From Aurantiacibacter poecillastricola (lineage in GTDB: Bacteria; Pseudomonadota; Alphaproteobacteria; Sphingomonadales; Sphingomonadaceae): 64,000 nt of DNA. The position numbers and the translations under genes were made by a program. Below the pieces are notes generated by a model. The model was not told the origin of the DNA, searched no databases, and saw only the letters and a program-made list of their open reading frames with translations. The stretch spans positions 930,001 through 994,000 of the forward strand of contig NZ_JAVAMS010000001.1 of assembly GCF_030730945.1 (NCBI RefSeq), in the 5' to 3' direction. This document shows positions 8,862-17,772 of this stretch, in pieces (the first letter of the stretch is position 1; every line of letters begins with the position of its first letter).

Positions 8862-9586
8862 TTGCCGTACTCGTCTTTCACCATCATCTCGGTGAAGTGG
8901 CCGACCTTGAACGCTTCGCCCAGCACCGGGTGGGCAAAGCTCATTTCCACCGGGTGACGGTTGGGCCAGGTGGTGCGCCATTCCTCCTTGGGCAGGATGC
9001 GGTCGGGGCCGAGCGGGTTGTCGGGATAGGTCTCGGTCGCGGGCTGGAGGTGCGCGGTGGTCTTGGCCCAGCCGGTTTCGTAATCGCCCTGCCACTGCAT
9101 CAGGTAGTTGAGGCGCTTGATCTTCCACACGCCATTCTCGCGCACGTAATCGTTCTCGTAGATGCCCGCTTCCCAGAACTGCTGCGGCGGGCCCTCGGGC
9201 TTCCAGTCCATCGCCTCGTCATGCCAGCCGCCTGCCAGCATACCGCGAAAGCGTCCCTTGGCGGTCTTGCGATCCTCGGCGACGGTAATCACCGGCTGGA
9301 GCTGGAAGTGATCGAGCAGCAGGCCGTGCACCGGTCCGCGGCGGCCGCGCGTGAACAGGTTCTGGAACCAGGTGCCATACAGCCGCATCACGCCTTCGGG
9401 GCCGACATACTCGCCCGAAAGGAACACCACCGCGCCATCCTCGGCAAACAGGCCGGCCACTTCCTCAGGACGGTTGTAATCGATGTAATAGCCATAGGCC
9501 ATTTGCAGGCGCTGGATCGCGGCCTCGTCTTCTAGGCGGTGTACGGATTTTTCCAGCGCCGCGAGGCGGGCTTCGGTATCGGACAT
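8858..9586 (-). CDS. Nuclear transport factor 2 / SnoaL-like domain protein
   Basis: A 242-residue cytosolic protein, beginning with a short coiled segment (LAALEKSVHRLEDEAAI) and then the NTF2-like core (YGYYIDYNRPEEVAGLFAED). It matches SnoaL_4-type proteins often found beside aromatic or steroid degradation genes. The ATG at 9586 has GGGGAGAG 7 bases upstream; a start at 9622 is less likely. It is divergent from the following SDR and overlaps the lipoprotein gene by four bases. No catalytic assignment is possible. Confidence 0.82.
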   Translation of the reverse strand: MSDTEARLAALEKSVHRLEDEAAIQRLQMAYGYYIDYNRPEEVAGLFAEDGAVVFLSGEYVGPEGVMRLYGTWFQNLFTRGRRGPVHGLLLDHFQLQPVITVAEDRKTAKGRFRGMLAGGWHDEAMDWKPEGPPQQFWEAGIYENDYVRENGVWKIKRLNYLMQWQGDYETGWAKTTAHLQPATETYPDNPLGPDRILPKEEWRTTWPNRHPVEMSFAHPVLGEAFKVGHFTEMMVKDEYGN

Positions 9587-9672
9587 TTCGACTCTCCCCA
9601 TCGTATTCTTTGCATGCAACACTAACGATCGATACGATCATGAAAAGCCCGTTTCGGGCAAGGGAGACGAAA

Positions 9673-10617
9673 ATGAGAGTGGACCCGGCGCAATATCGTG
9701 AAGAATGGCAGGGCCGCGTCGCCTTCATCACGGGGGCGGTGACGGGCATCGGCCTGGGCACGGCGCAGGCCTTTGCCGACGCGGGGATGCGCCTCGCGCT
9801 GTCCTATCGCAACGAGGACGACCGCGCGCAGACCGAGAAATGGTTCGCAGACAAGGGTTACGAGGCGCCCCTTTTCTGCAAGCTCGACGTGACCGACCGA
9901 GAGGGGTTCGCCGAGGTCGCACAGCAGGTGGTCGACCATTTCGGCGAAGTGCACGTGCTGGTGAACAATGCCGGCGTCAGCGTGTTCGGCCCGACGGACG
10001 AGGCGAGCTATGATGACTATGACTGGATCATGGGCGTCAATTTCGGCGGCGTCGTCAACGGACTGCAAAGCTTCCTGCCGCGCATCAAGGCGAGCGAGGG
10101 CAGGCGTCACGTGGTCAATGTCGCCAGCATGGCCGCCTTCCTGCCGGGACCGCAGGCAGGCATCTACACTGCCAGCAAGTTCGCCGTGCGCGGGCTGACG
10201 GATTCGCTGCGCTACAATCTCGCGCCGCATGGCATCGGTTGCTCGCTCTGCTGTCCCGCTCTCACTCGCACCAACGCCTGGGCCAGCGCGCACAAACGGC
10301 CCGAACAATTCTCCGAGGCAGGCTTCGCCCCGCCGAAAGAGGGCGAGCTGGAGCAATTCGGCTCCGCCTTCGAGCAGTTCGGCATGGACCCCTACGAGGT
10401 CGGCGCGAAGATCCTGCGCGGGATGAACCAACTCGACGGCCTCATCCTCACCCACCCCGAACATGGCGTGGACCTCACCGAGGAATTCGCCCGCCAGATC
10501 GCCGCCTTGCCGCTGGAGGAGTGCCCGCCGGGCCGCGCCCATATCGAGAACCTGCGCCGCAAGGCGACGAAGGATGCCGAGGCCGGGCTAAAGGTGGCGA
10601 TGGACGATCTTACCTGA
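9673..10617 (+). CDS. SDR family NAD(P)-dependent oxidoreductase
   Basis: A 314-residue short-chain dehydrogenase, longer than the classical 250. TGAVTGIG is near residue 20, NNAGVS near 100 and the catalytic YTASK near 165. The C-terminal extension (from about residue 200, with HKRPEQFSEAG) suggests a substrate lid. The ATG at 9673 is preceded by GGGAG and avoids the long N-terminus given by the codon at 9610. It is divergent to the SnoaL pair. The substrate is unknown. Confidence 0.88.
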   Translation: MRVDPAQYREEWQGRVAFITGAVTGIGLGTAQAFADAGMRLALSYRNEDDRAQTEKWFADKGYEAPLFCKLDVTDREGFAEVAQQVVDHFGEVHVLVNNAGVSVFGPTDEASYDDYDWIMGVNFGGVVNGLQSFLPRIKASEGRRHVVNVASMAAFLPGPQAGIYTASKFAVRGLTDSLRYNLAPHGIGCSLCCPALTRTNAWASAHKRPEQFSEAGFAPPKEGELEQFGSAFEQFGMDPYEVGAKILRGMNQLDGLILTHPEHGVDLTEEFARQIAALPLEECPPGRAHIENLRRKATKDAEAGLKVAMDDLT

Positions 10618-10730
10618 CTGGTTTTCGATCGCGCCTCCGCGCAATCGTCCTCGCTGGACGCGCAGGAAAGCTACGCCCACTGCGAGCGGTCGTTCGGCTT
10701 TTCGGCCCGTCAGGCCGACCGTTTCTCCTT

Positions 10731-10870
10731 ATCCTCCCTGTCGCGAAGCGATGGGGAGGGGGACCGCTCGCGCAGCGAGTGGTGGAGGGGCCGATGCGCC
10801 CCGCCGTTGCCCCTCCGTCAGTCGCTTGCGCGACTGCCACCTCCCCATTTGCTACGCAAACAGGGAGGAC
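10731..10870. repeat. REP-like palindromic repeat cluster
   Basis: Four consecutive hairpin units share CCTCCC/GGGAGG-type outer arms and variable inner palindromes: TCGC-GAA-GCGA (10733-10759), CGCTCGC-GCA-GCGAG (about 10763-10783), CAGTCGC-TTGC-GCGACTG (about 10819-10836) and ATTTGC-TAC-GCAAA (10840-10868). They fill most of the 328-base gap between the SDR and the dienelactone hydrolase. No gene is visible in this gap. Confidence 0.65.
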
Positions 10871-10945
10871 ACTGGAGGACTCGCGCTCGGCACTCACTCT
10901 GCTATCGTCTGCCGCGACGGGGACAGTCGAAGAGGATAGCCATTC

Positions 10946-11812
10946 ATGTGTGACCAGCAGCAGCTTGCCAATATGGGACCAGTCAATCGCCGCCAGTTCG
11001 GGGCGCTTGCCGGAGCGGGCGCCGTGGCCGCCTGTGCGCCTATGTCGGGCGAAGCCGACATGACCGGCGGTCTTGTCGAGAACACCGTCACCTTCGCGGC
11101 ACCGGGAGGAACGTTCGATGGCGTCTTCATCCACCCCGCCAGCGGCTCGCACCCCGCGGTGATCCTGTGGCCCGACATTGCCGGGCTGCGCCCCGCCAAG
11201 GTGCAGATGGGCCGCCGTCTTGCCGAAAGCGGCTACACGGTGCTGGTCGCCAATCCCTATTATCGCAGCGTCGCGGGCCAGCAGTTCGAGGACTTCGACG
11301 ACTGGCGCAGCAATGATGGATGGAACAAGGTCACGCCCTGGCGCGAGGCGAACACGCCCGAGGCGATCCAGGAAACTGCCCGTGCCGTAGTCGCCTGGCT
11401 GGACGCGCAGGACGCGGTCGACAGCATGCGCGGCATCGGCAACCAGGGCTATTGCATGACCGGCAGCTGGACGATCTATGCCGCCGCCGCGGTGCCCAGC
11501 CGGGTCAAGGCGGCCGCCAGCTTCCATGGCGGTGGACTGGTGGGCGAGGGCGCGATGGCTCCCGTCAACCTGCTGGACGACATGGCGGACGACGCCGCCG
11601 CCCTCATCGCCATCGCACGTGATGACGATGCCGAGAACCCCGAGGCGAAGACCCAACTGCGCGCCGCGGCCGAGGACGCTGCCGCCGATATCGAAGTGGA
11701 GGTCTACGACGGCGATCACGGCTGGACGGTGCTCGACAGCCCGGTCTACGCCGAAGCCGAAGCGGAACGGGCGTGGTCCGAACTGCTGGAACTGTATTCG
11801 CAGACGCTCTGA
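10946..11812 (+). CDS. Dienelactone hydrolase family protein, Tat-exported
   Basis: A 288-residue alpha/beta hydrolase. The N-terminus carries a twin-arginine motif (NRRQFGALAG) followed by a lipobox-like VAAC, so it is probably exported folded and perhaps lipidated. The nucleophile is the Cys of GYCMTGSW, typical of dienelactone hydrolases, and the catalytic His is in YDGDHGW. Classical DLH enzymes are cytosolic and open dienelactones from chlorocatechol; exported homologues have unknown substrates. A second in-frame ATG at 10973, nine codons later, would still keep the Tat motif. Confidence 0.85.
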   Translation: MCDQQQLANMGPVNRRQFGALAGAGAVAACAPMSGEADMTGGLVENTVTFAAPGGTFDGVFIHPASGSHPAVILWPDIAGLRPAKVQMGRRLAESGYTVLVANPYYRSVAGQQFEDFDDWRSNDGWNKVTPWREANTPEAIQETARAVVAWLDAQDAVDSMRGIGNQGYCMTGSWTIYAAAAVPSRVKAAASFHGGGLVGEGAMAPVNLLDDMADDAAALIAIARDDDAENPEAKTQLRAAAEDAAADIEVEVYDGDHGWTVLDSPVYAEAEAERAWSELLELYSQTL

Positions 11813-12026
11813 CATGAAGATCAGGGGCGGGCGGGGCTGACACCCCGGTCATCTGGGCTCGCCCGGTTGGCGGGCTGCTGTCGCTCGATTGCTTAACGCA
11901 GCGCTAACCGCTCCCCTGTGCATAGACCGCAGAGACCCTGTCACCGGTAATCCATTGATTCGTTTTATTCATCCCGCCGGATCGTGAGCGCTCGGGCGCG
12001 CCGCGAGGTATAACGCGGGGAACAAC

Positions 12027-13913
12027 ATGGGTAATTCGGACAAGGGTTTTGCGGGCTGGCTGGGGGCTCAGTCGATCGCGAGGCGCCTGGGAATTCAGGC
12101 GGCTGCCGCCATCGTCATCGGACTGTTGCTGATCGCGGCAGTGGGCGTGGGCTCACTCCTGAAATACCAGATGACGGCAAAGGATGACGAGTACTCGCAG
12201 GCCGCGTTGTATTCTGCGCTGCTGGAGAAGGACTTCGCATCGCTGGAGCGCGATGCCTTTCGCTACGCGCTGGTGAACGATGGCGAGACGCAGGAGAACT
12301 ACGAAGGCAATTTCTCCGACATGCTGACATCGATCGCGGATACGCGGGCGATTTCGCAGACCGGCATGTATTCGCAGCTGGACAAGGTCGAGCAGCTGAC
12401 CCGTGCCTATGACGAAACCGTGCGAACCGCAGTTGTGCAAGGTCGGACCGGACAGGCCGGGGTGGCTGGCATCGTGGCTGCCGGCGATGCCGTGGATGCC
12501 GCGATCGAAGTCGTGCGCGACGATGCCATCGCGCGGTCTGAAGCGGTAACGGCGGAGCAGCACCAGCTGCAGCTTGCCGTGATCACCATAACGGCCCTTA
12601 TCGTGCTTCTCAGCTGCCTCGTATCGGTTTTCCTAGCGAACCTCATCAAGCGCCTCATCGCCGGCGAGATGGACGGCCTCATCGGTGCAATCGGCAAGAT
12701 CGAGGCCGGCGAACTGGCGACCCGCGTTCCTCACATGGATCGCGAGGATGAGCTGGGAAAACTCGCCCGTGCGAGCGAGCGCCTGCGCGAAGCCCGGCTG
12801 CGCCAGGTGGAAAGCGAGAACCGCACCGATGCGATGGTCGGGCAGTTCACCGATTGCCTCGGCCGTATGAGCGATGGAGACCTGACTGTGTCGCTGCCCG
12901 AACTGGGCGCCGAATACGAGGAGCTGCGCCAGCGTTTCAACGATACCGTGGCCCAGTTGCACGAGACGATGAAGACGGTTTCGCTCTCTGCCGGTTCGGT
13001 GCGTCATGGTTCGGAGGAAATCCGCCAGGCGTCGGACGACCTGGCCCAGCGCAACGAACGGCAGGCCGCCGATCTCAGCCGCATGACCGGGTCCGTGGGC
13101 ACGATCAGCGACGGCATGGCCGAATCCGCTACTGCGGCGGGCGAGGCTGCACGCAGTGTTGACGCGGCGATGGCCGAAGCCCGCAATGGCGGCGAGATCG
13201 TGTCCCGCGCCATGAAGGCGATGGACAGCATCGAAACCTCCACGACGCAGATCGGCAACATCATCTCGGTAATCGAGGGCTTCAGTTTCCAGACCAGCCT
13301 GCTGGCCCTGAACGCCGGCGTCGAAGCTGCGCGGGCAGGCGAGGTGGGACGCGGGTTTGCCGTGGTTGCCAGCGAAGTGCGTGAGCTCGCCCAGCGATCT
13401 TCGGAAGCTGCGGAGGAAATTCGCCAGCTTATCGATACAAGCGCGGTGCAGGTGGCCAGCGGTGCGCGTCTCGTGCGGGAGACGGGAAGCGCGCTCGACC
13501 AGATTATCGAGCGTGTCTCGCAGGTGGCGGGAACGGCCACCCAGATCAGCGAGGCGCTATCGGTCCATGCTGGCAACCTCGATGGCGCGAAGTCTGCCAT
13601 GAACGATATCGACCGTTCGACCCAGCAGAACGCTGCCATGGCCGAACAGTCCAATGCCGCCGCGCGCCAGCTGGCGGGCGAGGCGGACAACCTCACCTCG
13701 CTGGTCGAGAAGTTCAAGCTGCGCGGCCGCGAGATCTATGCCGCCGGAAGGCCCGCCACTGCGCGAGCGTCCTCAGCCGAGGTTACCTCGCTAGCCACCG
13801 CCCATCGCGGGTATTCCAGAGCAGCCGCCCCGCGCCAGCATGCCTTGCCCGCGACGAGCAATGGAAACCTCGCCGTGGCCATCGACGACTCCCAGGACTG
13901 GAGCGAGTTCTAG
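12027..13913 (+). CDS. Methyl-accepting chemotaxis protein with C-terminal CheR-docking-like pentapeptide
   Basis: A 628-residue chemoreceptor. TM1 is at about residues 23-46 and the periplasmic helical domain at about 47-180. TM2 (ITALIVLLSCLVSVFL) is near 190-208 and is followed by a HAMP domain. The cytoplasmic coiled coil has its hairpin tip at FSFQTSLLALNAGVEAARAG and continues GRGFAVVASEVRELAQRS. The protein ends in DWSEF, which fits the W-x-x-F pattern of the NWETF peptide that tethers CheR and CheB, after a flexible linker of about 60 residues. No other che gene is visible, so it is an orphan receptor of unknown ligand. Confidence 0.93.
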   Translation: MGNSDKGFAGWLGAQSIARRLGIQAAAAIVIGLLLIAAVGVGSLLKYQMTAKDDEYSQAALYSALLEKDFASLERDAFRYALVNDGETQENYEGNFSDMLTSIADTRAISQTGMYSQLDKVEQLTRAYDETVRTAVVQGRTGQAGVAGIVAAGDAVDAAIEVVRDDAIARSEAVTAEQHQLQLAVITITALIVLLSCLVSVFLANLIKRLIAGEMDGLIGAIGKIEAGELATRVPHMDREDELGKLARASERLREARLRQVESENRTDAMVGQFTDCLGRMSDGDLTVSLPELGAEYEELRQRFNDTVAQLHETMKTVSLSAGSVRHGSEEIRQASDDLAQRNERQAADLSRMTGSVGTISDGMAESATAAGEAARSVDAAMAEARNGGEIVSRAMKAMDSIETSTTQIGNIISVIEGFSFQTSLLALNAGVEAARAGEVGRGFAVVASEVRELAQRSSEAAEEIRQLIDTSAVQVASGARLVRETGSALDQIIERVSQVAGTATQISEALSVHAGNLDGAKSAMNDIDRSTQQNAAMAEQSNAAARQLAGEADNLTSLVEKFKLRGREIYAAGRPATARASSAEVTSLATAHRGYSRAAAPRQHALPATSNGNLAVAIDDSQDWSEF

Positions 13914-13989
13914 GTTCCCCCCGGGGGACATCCGCACTGCAATTTACGAAAACAGGAAGAGGCAGGTCGCAAGGCCTGAGCGATGATCC

Positions 13990-15327
13990 ATGCATATCAC
14001 AAACCCCATCCGCGCGATGTTCCTCGGTGCCGCGATCACCGGGATTGCCGTAGCCAGCCCCGTAGCCGCGCAGGATGCAGGCAACTTCGAAGTCGAAGGC
14101 AGCGTTCGCGTCCGCTACGAGACGTTCGATGGCGGTTTTCGCCCCGGCGGTATCGAAAGCGATGACGCGGTGCTGTTCCGCACCCTGCTGAACGCACGTT
14201 ATAACGGTGACGGCTTTCGTCTGGGGGCGACGCTGCAGGATTCGCGCGCTTATGCCAACGATGCGCGGACGCCGCTCGGTTCGTCCGATATCAACGCCGT
14301 CGAACTGATCGAGCTGTTCGCCGAGGTGGATCTGGGCGAATCCGCGCGGCTGACATTGGGCCGGCAGACCATGAACCTTGGTTCGAAAAGGCTGGTAGGC
14401 AATCCCAATTACCGCAACGCGGCCAATGGCTTCACGGGAGCGCGGCTCGATACCGAGCTTGGCGGCGGTTCGCTGACCGCATTCTACGTCCTGCCGCAGC
14501 AGCGCCTTCCCTCGGAAAAGGCCGAGGTGCTCGACAATGCCGTGGAATGGGACAGGGAAAGCGATGACCTGGCATTCTGGGGAGCGTTCTACCGCCGACC
14601 GAATGTGGGTCCGCTCGCTATCGAAGCCTATCTCTACGGGCTGGACGAAGACGACAGCGTCGACCGCGCAACCCGCAACCGCCATCTCTACACCACCGGC
14701 ATTCGCCTCGTCACCGCGGAGGAGAAAGGCCGTCCCGACGCCGAACTGGAAGTGATGTACCAGACAGGCGATATCCGCGCCTCCAGGGCGCCCGACGTTG
14801 CCGAACTCGACGTGTCGGCGATCTCCCTGCATGCCGAGGCAGGTTATACATTCGACACCGCCATCGAGCCGCGCGTCGCGGTCTTTTACGACCTTGCAAC
14901 CGGTGACGAAGGCGATGCCGGGGAATATTCCCGGTTCGACCCGCTGTTCGGCCCGCGCTATGGCGACTGGGGGCCCTCCAGCCTTTTCGGACCGCTCAGC
15001 CGCGCGAACATCTCGAGCTTCGGGGCCGCAGCGTCTGCCAGCTTCTCCTCGCGCGTAGATGCGCAGGTGCAACTGTGCCGTGCCTGGCTGGAATCTGCCA
15101 CCGATACCTTCGCGAACACCGGTGTGCGCGATGCTTCGGGGATGGCTGGTCGCGATGCCGGCTGGCAGGTGCAGGGCAGGCTCCGCTGGTGGATCGTACC
15201 CGGCGTGCTGCGACAGGAGCTCGGCGGCGGCTGGCTGGCAAAGGGCGAATTCTTCGATGAGGCACCCAATGCGCCCAACCACGGAGACACGCATTACGGT
15301 TACGCGATGGTGGAACTGAGTTTCTGA
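13990..15327 (+). CDS. Outer-membrane porin, alginate-export (AlgE-like) family
   Basis: A 445-residue beta-barrel protein. The signal peptide ends at PVAAQ near residue 24. The rest alternates as expected for an 18-stranded barrel of the alginate_exp family, starting with FEVEGSVRVRYETFDGGF, with the conserved LTLGRQTMNLGSKRLVGN, and ending in the C-terminal Phe (MVELSF) needed for barrel assembly. Homologues are substrate-selective channels, not necessarily for alginate. It stands alone, 76 bases after the chemoreceptor gene. Confidence 0.85.
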   Translation: MHITNPIRAMFLGAAITGIAVASPVAAQDAGNFEVEGSVRVRYETFDGGFRPGGIESDDAVLFRTLLNARYNGDGFRLGATLQDSRAYANDARTPLGSSDINAVELIELFAEVDLGESARLTLGRQTMNLGSKRLVGNPNYRNAANGFTGARLDTELGGGSLTAFYVLPQQRLPSEKAEVLDNAVEWDRESDDLAFWGAFYRRPNVGPLAIEAYLYGLDEDDSVDRATRNRHLYTTGIRLVTAEEKGRPDAELEVMYQTGDIRASRAPDVAELDVSAISLHAEAGYTFDTAIEPRVAVFYDLATGDEGDAGEYSRFDPLFGPRYGDWGPSSLFGPLSRANISSFGAAASASFSSRVDAQVQLCRAWLESATDTFANTGVRDASGMAGRDAGWQVQGRLRWWIVPGVLRQELGGGWLAKGEFFDEAPNAPNHGDTHYGYAMVELSF

Positions 15328-15547
15328 ACTGCGAGTCGCGATAAACCAGCCCGAGACGAAGCGGCGCTGGGCGACGATAGGCCGCAGCCGGTTCGTGCCG
15401 GTAGCGCGTCGGTTCGTCGTGCGTGCGGCACAATTTCCTCTATCCGGCGATTTCCCGAAGCATTTCATCCCTTTGCCGATTGCCTGTGATGCGCCCATCG
15501 GCACAGGCGAACGGCGGGGGCGTGAAAACGCTGAAGGAATAACCATC

Positions 15548-15949
15548 ATGAAGACCTATTCGCTGTTCGCCGCGGGCGCGCTAGCCTTTGCCGCCACCCA
15601 GGCCGGGGCGCAGGACGTACCTGAGACGCATGGTCCGGCACATACGGAAGAACAGGCCGACACCGCGGCAGAAGAAACCACGGATCTCTCGCAACCGGCA
15701 AACCCGATGCGCGAAATTACCGATGCGGAGATCGAATCCTTCGCCGCGGCCATGACCGAAATGCGCGATCTCGATCCCGACGGGGCGATGGACCAGGCCG
15801 AGAAGCAGGCCGAAGCCGGAGCCATCGTTGAACGCCACGGACTGACGCCCGAGAGCTACAACATGATTGCGAGCGCAGCCCAGAGCGATCCCGAAGTCGC
15901 CCAGCGCGTGCGCGCAGCCATGGCACCGGCCGAACCCACGCAAAGCTGA
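15548..15949 (+). CDS. DUF4168 domain-containing secreted protein
   Basis: A 133-residue protein with a signal peptide (MKTYSLFAAGALAFAATQAGA) and an acidic linker. It ends with a DUF4168 core: ITDAEIESFAAAMTEM, then HGLTPESYNMIASAAQ and SDPEVAQRVRAAM. Domain function is unknown. The ATG at 15548 follows AAGGA. It converges with the CmcJ-like gene across 13 bases; the roughly 220 bases upstream hold no other visible gene. Confidence 0.8.
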   Translation: MKTYSLFAAGALAFAATQAGAQDVPETHGPAHTEEQADTAAEETTDLSQPANPMREITDAEIESFAAAMTEMRDLDPDGAMDQAEKQAEAGAIVERHGLTPESYNMIASAAQSDPEVAQRVRAAMAPAEPTQS

Positions 15950-15962
15950 CGATACGGGCTAC

Positions 15963-16766
15963 CTAGCCAAACCAGTAAGCTGTGCCGCGCATTTCAAGCG
16001 AGATGCGCGGCACTGCGTCTTTCGGGGCCAGCGGATTGTCGAACGCGCCGTGCGGCATCATCTGTGCACGCTCCGGATCGCTCTCACTTGTCTTGAACAC
16101 CAGCGCTTCTGCGGGATGCATGTTGGCATAATAGAACCAGCGATGGGCCGGGTTGTATGCCAGCAGGTAGTTGGGAAAGCCCCATTCGGGTGAGCCATCG
16201 AGCGGATCGAATATGGCGTCACAATCGATCAGATCGCCCGTGTCCAGCGAGGTGTAGTCGCACAGACCCAGCGGAACGTCCTGCGGCGGCGATGAGAGCA
16301 CGCGCCAGACGTTATACTGCGCGCTGCGCACAATCGTACAGCCCTCGGGCGCAGTCTGCATGCGCGCGCCTGCGGCGGCTTCCTTTGCCATGTCGACGTG
16401 GACAAACCGGGCAGGGTGGGAATTGTCATGCACGGCATTCGCGCCCGCTCTTTCGGAAAAGCGCAGAATGCCCATCGGAGCCATTGCCACGTGGTCGCAG
16501 CCAAGAAGGCCGGTAAGCATTTCGGCGATCTCGCCGGAATGAACGCGCTTCACCTCGGCGAGGTCGGTCAGGTCGGCCAGCGCGCTTTCATGTTCGATGA
16601 GCGTGAAACCCTCGACATCGAGCGAACAGTCACGCCCGCGTGCGTCGGCAATATCCACTTCGACCGGCGCGAGCGGGACGAAGTCCTTCTCGTGCGCATT
16701 GGCATAGAAATACGGGCGCTTCTCGGTGCGTTCGCAATATCCGATCCGCGCCCGTAGATCCGTCAC
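15963..16766 (-). CDS. CmcJ/NvfI-family oxidoreductase-like protein
   Basis: A 267-residue protein of the CmcJ/NvfI (AsaB/GA4-desaturase-like) family. Visible features are HDNSHPARFVHVDM, which holds the likely H-x-D metal-binding pair, then YNVWRVLSSPPQDVPLGLCD, the SPEWGFPNYLL segment, and FYYANMHPAEALVFKTSES near the end. Members include 2-oxoglutarate-type oxygenases from secondary metabolism. It is the last gene of the ligJABC-type operon, one base after the aldo/keto reductase, which is an unusual context. Its role in protocatechuate metabolism is not known. Confidence 0.78.
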   Translation of the reverse strand: MTDLRARIGYCERTEKRPYFYANAHEKDFVPLAPVEVDIADARGRDCSLDVEGFTLIEHESALADLTDLAEVKRVHSGEIAEMLTGLLGCDHVAMAPMGILRFSERAGANAVHDNSHPARFVHVDMAKEAAAGARMQTAPEGCTIVRSAQYNVWRVLSSPPQDVPLGLCDYTSLDTGDLIDCDAIFDPLDGSPEWGFPNYLLAYNPAHRWFYYANMHPAEALVFKTSESDPERAQMMPHGAFDNPLAPKDAVPRISLEMRGTAYWFG

Positions 16767-16767
16767 A

Positions 16768-17772
16768 TCAGGCGTCCTCGAATTCCTCGGTGTCGATCGT
16801 CGGGCGGATCGCGTCGTGGTAGCGGTGTCCGTGGACCGTGGCGTGGTTCACGATCTCGCCCGCCTTGGCGATGGCGTCTGCCGGGATGTCCACCGTGGCG
16901 GCGTGGAAGTTCTCTTCCATGTGCGCGATGCTGGTGGTGCCGGGGATGACGTGGCAATTCTCGCCCTGCTCCAGCACCCAGCGATTGGCGAGCTGCGCGG
17001 GCGCAACGCCCACCTCCTTTGCCAGCGCCTCGAGCTGTTCGATCACCTTAAGGTTCTTCGGCCAGTTCTCGGCGTTGAAGCGCGGCATCTTGGTGCGCAG
17101 GTCCTTGTCCTCCAGCGTGGAGGTGTCCTTAAGCACGCCGCCGAACGCGCCGCGCCCGGTGGGGCTGAAAGCGACCAGCGCGATGCCCAGCTCCTTGCAG
17201 GTGTCGAGCACGCCGAGTTCAACATTGCGCGTCCACAGTGAGTATTCGGGCTGTACGGCGGCAACCGGGTGGACGGCATGCGCCTCCCGAATGTGCGCGG
17301 CATTCCATTCGCTAACGCCATAGGCGCCGATCTTGCCGGCCTCCATTGCCCGCACCATGGCGCCCACGCTATCGGCGATGGGCACCTTGGGATCGAAACG
17401 GTGCATGTAGAACAGGTCGATATGGTCGGTCTTGAGGCGGGCAAGGCTCTTGTCGAGATGCTCGGCAATGCTGTCCGGCGCGCAGGAGACGCCGCGCTTG
17501 TCGCCGTCCACCACGATGCCGCACTTGCTCGCCAGCAGGAAGTCCTTGCGTCGGTGCATCACCGCGTCGGCCAGCAACTCCTCATTGTCGCCGCCGCCAT
17601 AGATGTTGGCGGTGTCGAGATGATCGTAGCCGATATCCAGCGCGCGGTTGAGGAGCTTCACCTTCTCCTCATGCGGGGGCGGGGAGCCGTAGGCCCACGA
17701 CAGGTTCATGCAGCCAAGGCCAACGGGATGGACCTTGCGGCCGGCGAGTTCGCGTTTGGAGAGCCCTGCCAT
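16768..17772 (-). CDS. Aldo/keto reductase
   Basis: A 334-residue NADPH-dependent aldo/keto reductase. The catalytic tetrad is seen as Asp and Tyr in HLDTANIYGGG, Lys in ASKCGI and His in FYMHRFD; the C-terminus carries the PGTTS-type cofactor segment. The ATG at 17772 overlaps the ligC stop by one base (TGATG), which indicates translational coupling and membership in the lig operon. It may reduce or detoxify semialdehyde intermediates; the substrate is not shown by the sequence. Confidence 0.88.
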   Translation of the reverse strand: MAGLSKRELAGRKVHPVGLGCMNLSWAYGSPPPHEEKVKLLNRALDIGYDHLDTANIYGGGDNEELLADAVMHRRKDFLLASKCGIVVDGDKRGVSCAPDSIAEHLDKSLARLKTDHIDLFYMHRFDPKVPIADSVGAMVRAMEAGKIGAYGVSEWNAAHIREAHAVHPVAAVQPEYSLWTRNVELGVLDTCKELGIALVAFSPTGRGAFGGVLKDTSTLEDKDLRTKMPRFNAENWPKNLKVIEQLEALAKEVGVAPAQLANRWVLEQGENCHVIPGTTSIAHMEENFHAATVDIPADAIAKAGEIVNHATVHGHRYHDAIRPTIDTEEFEDA

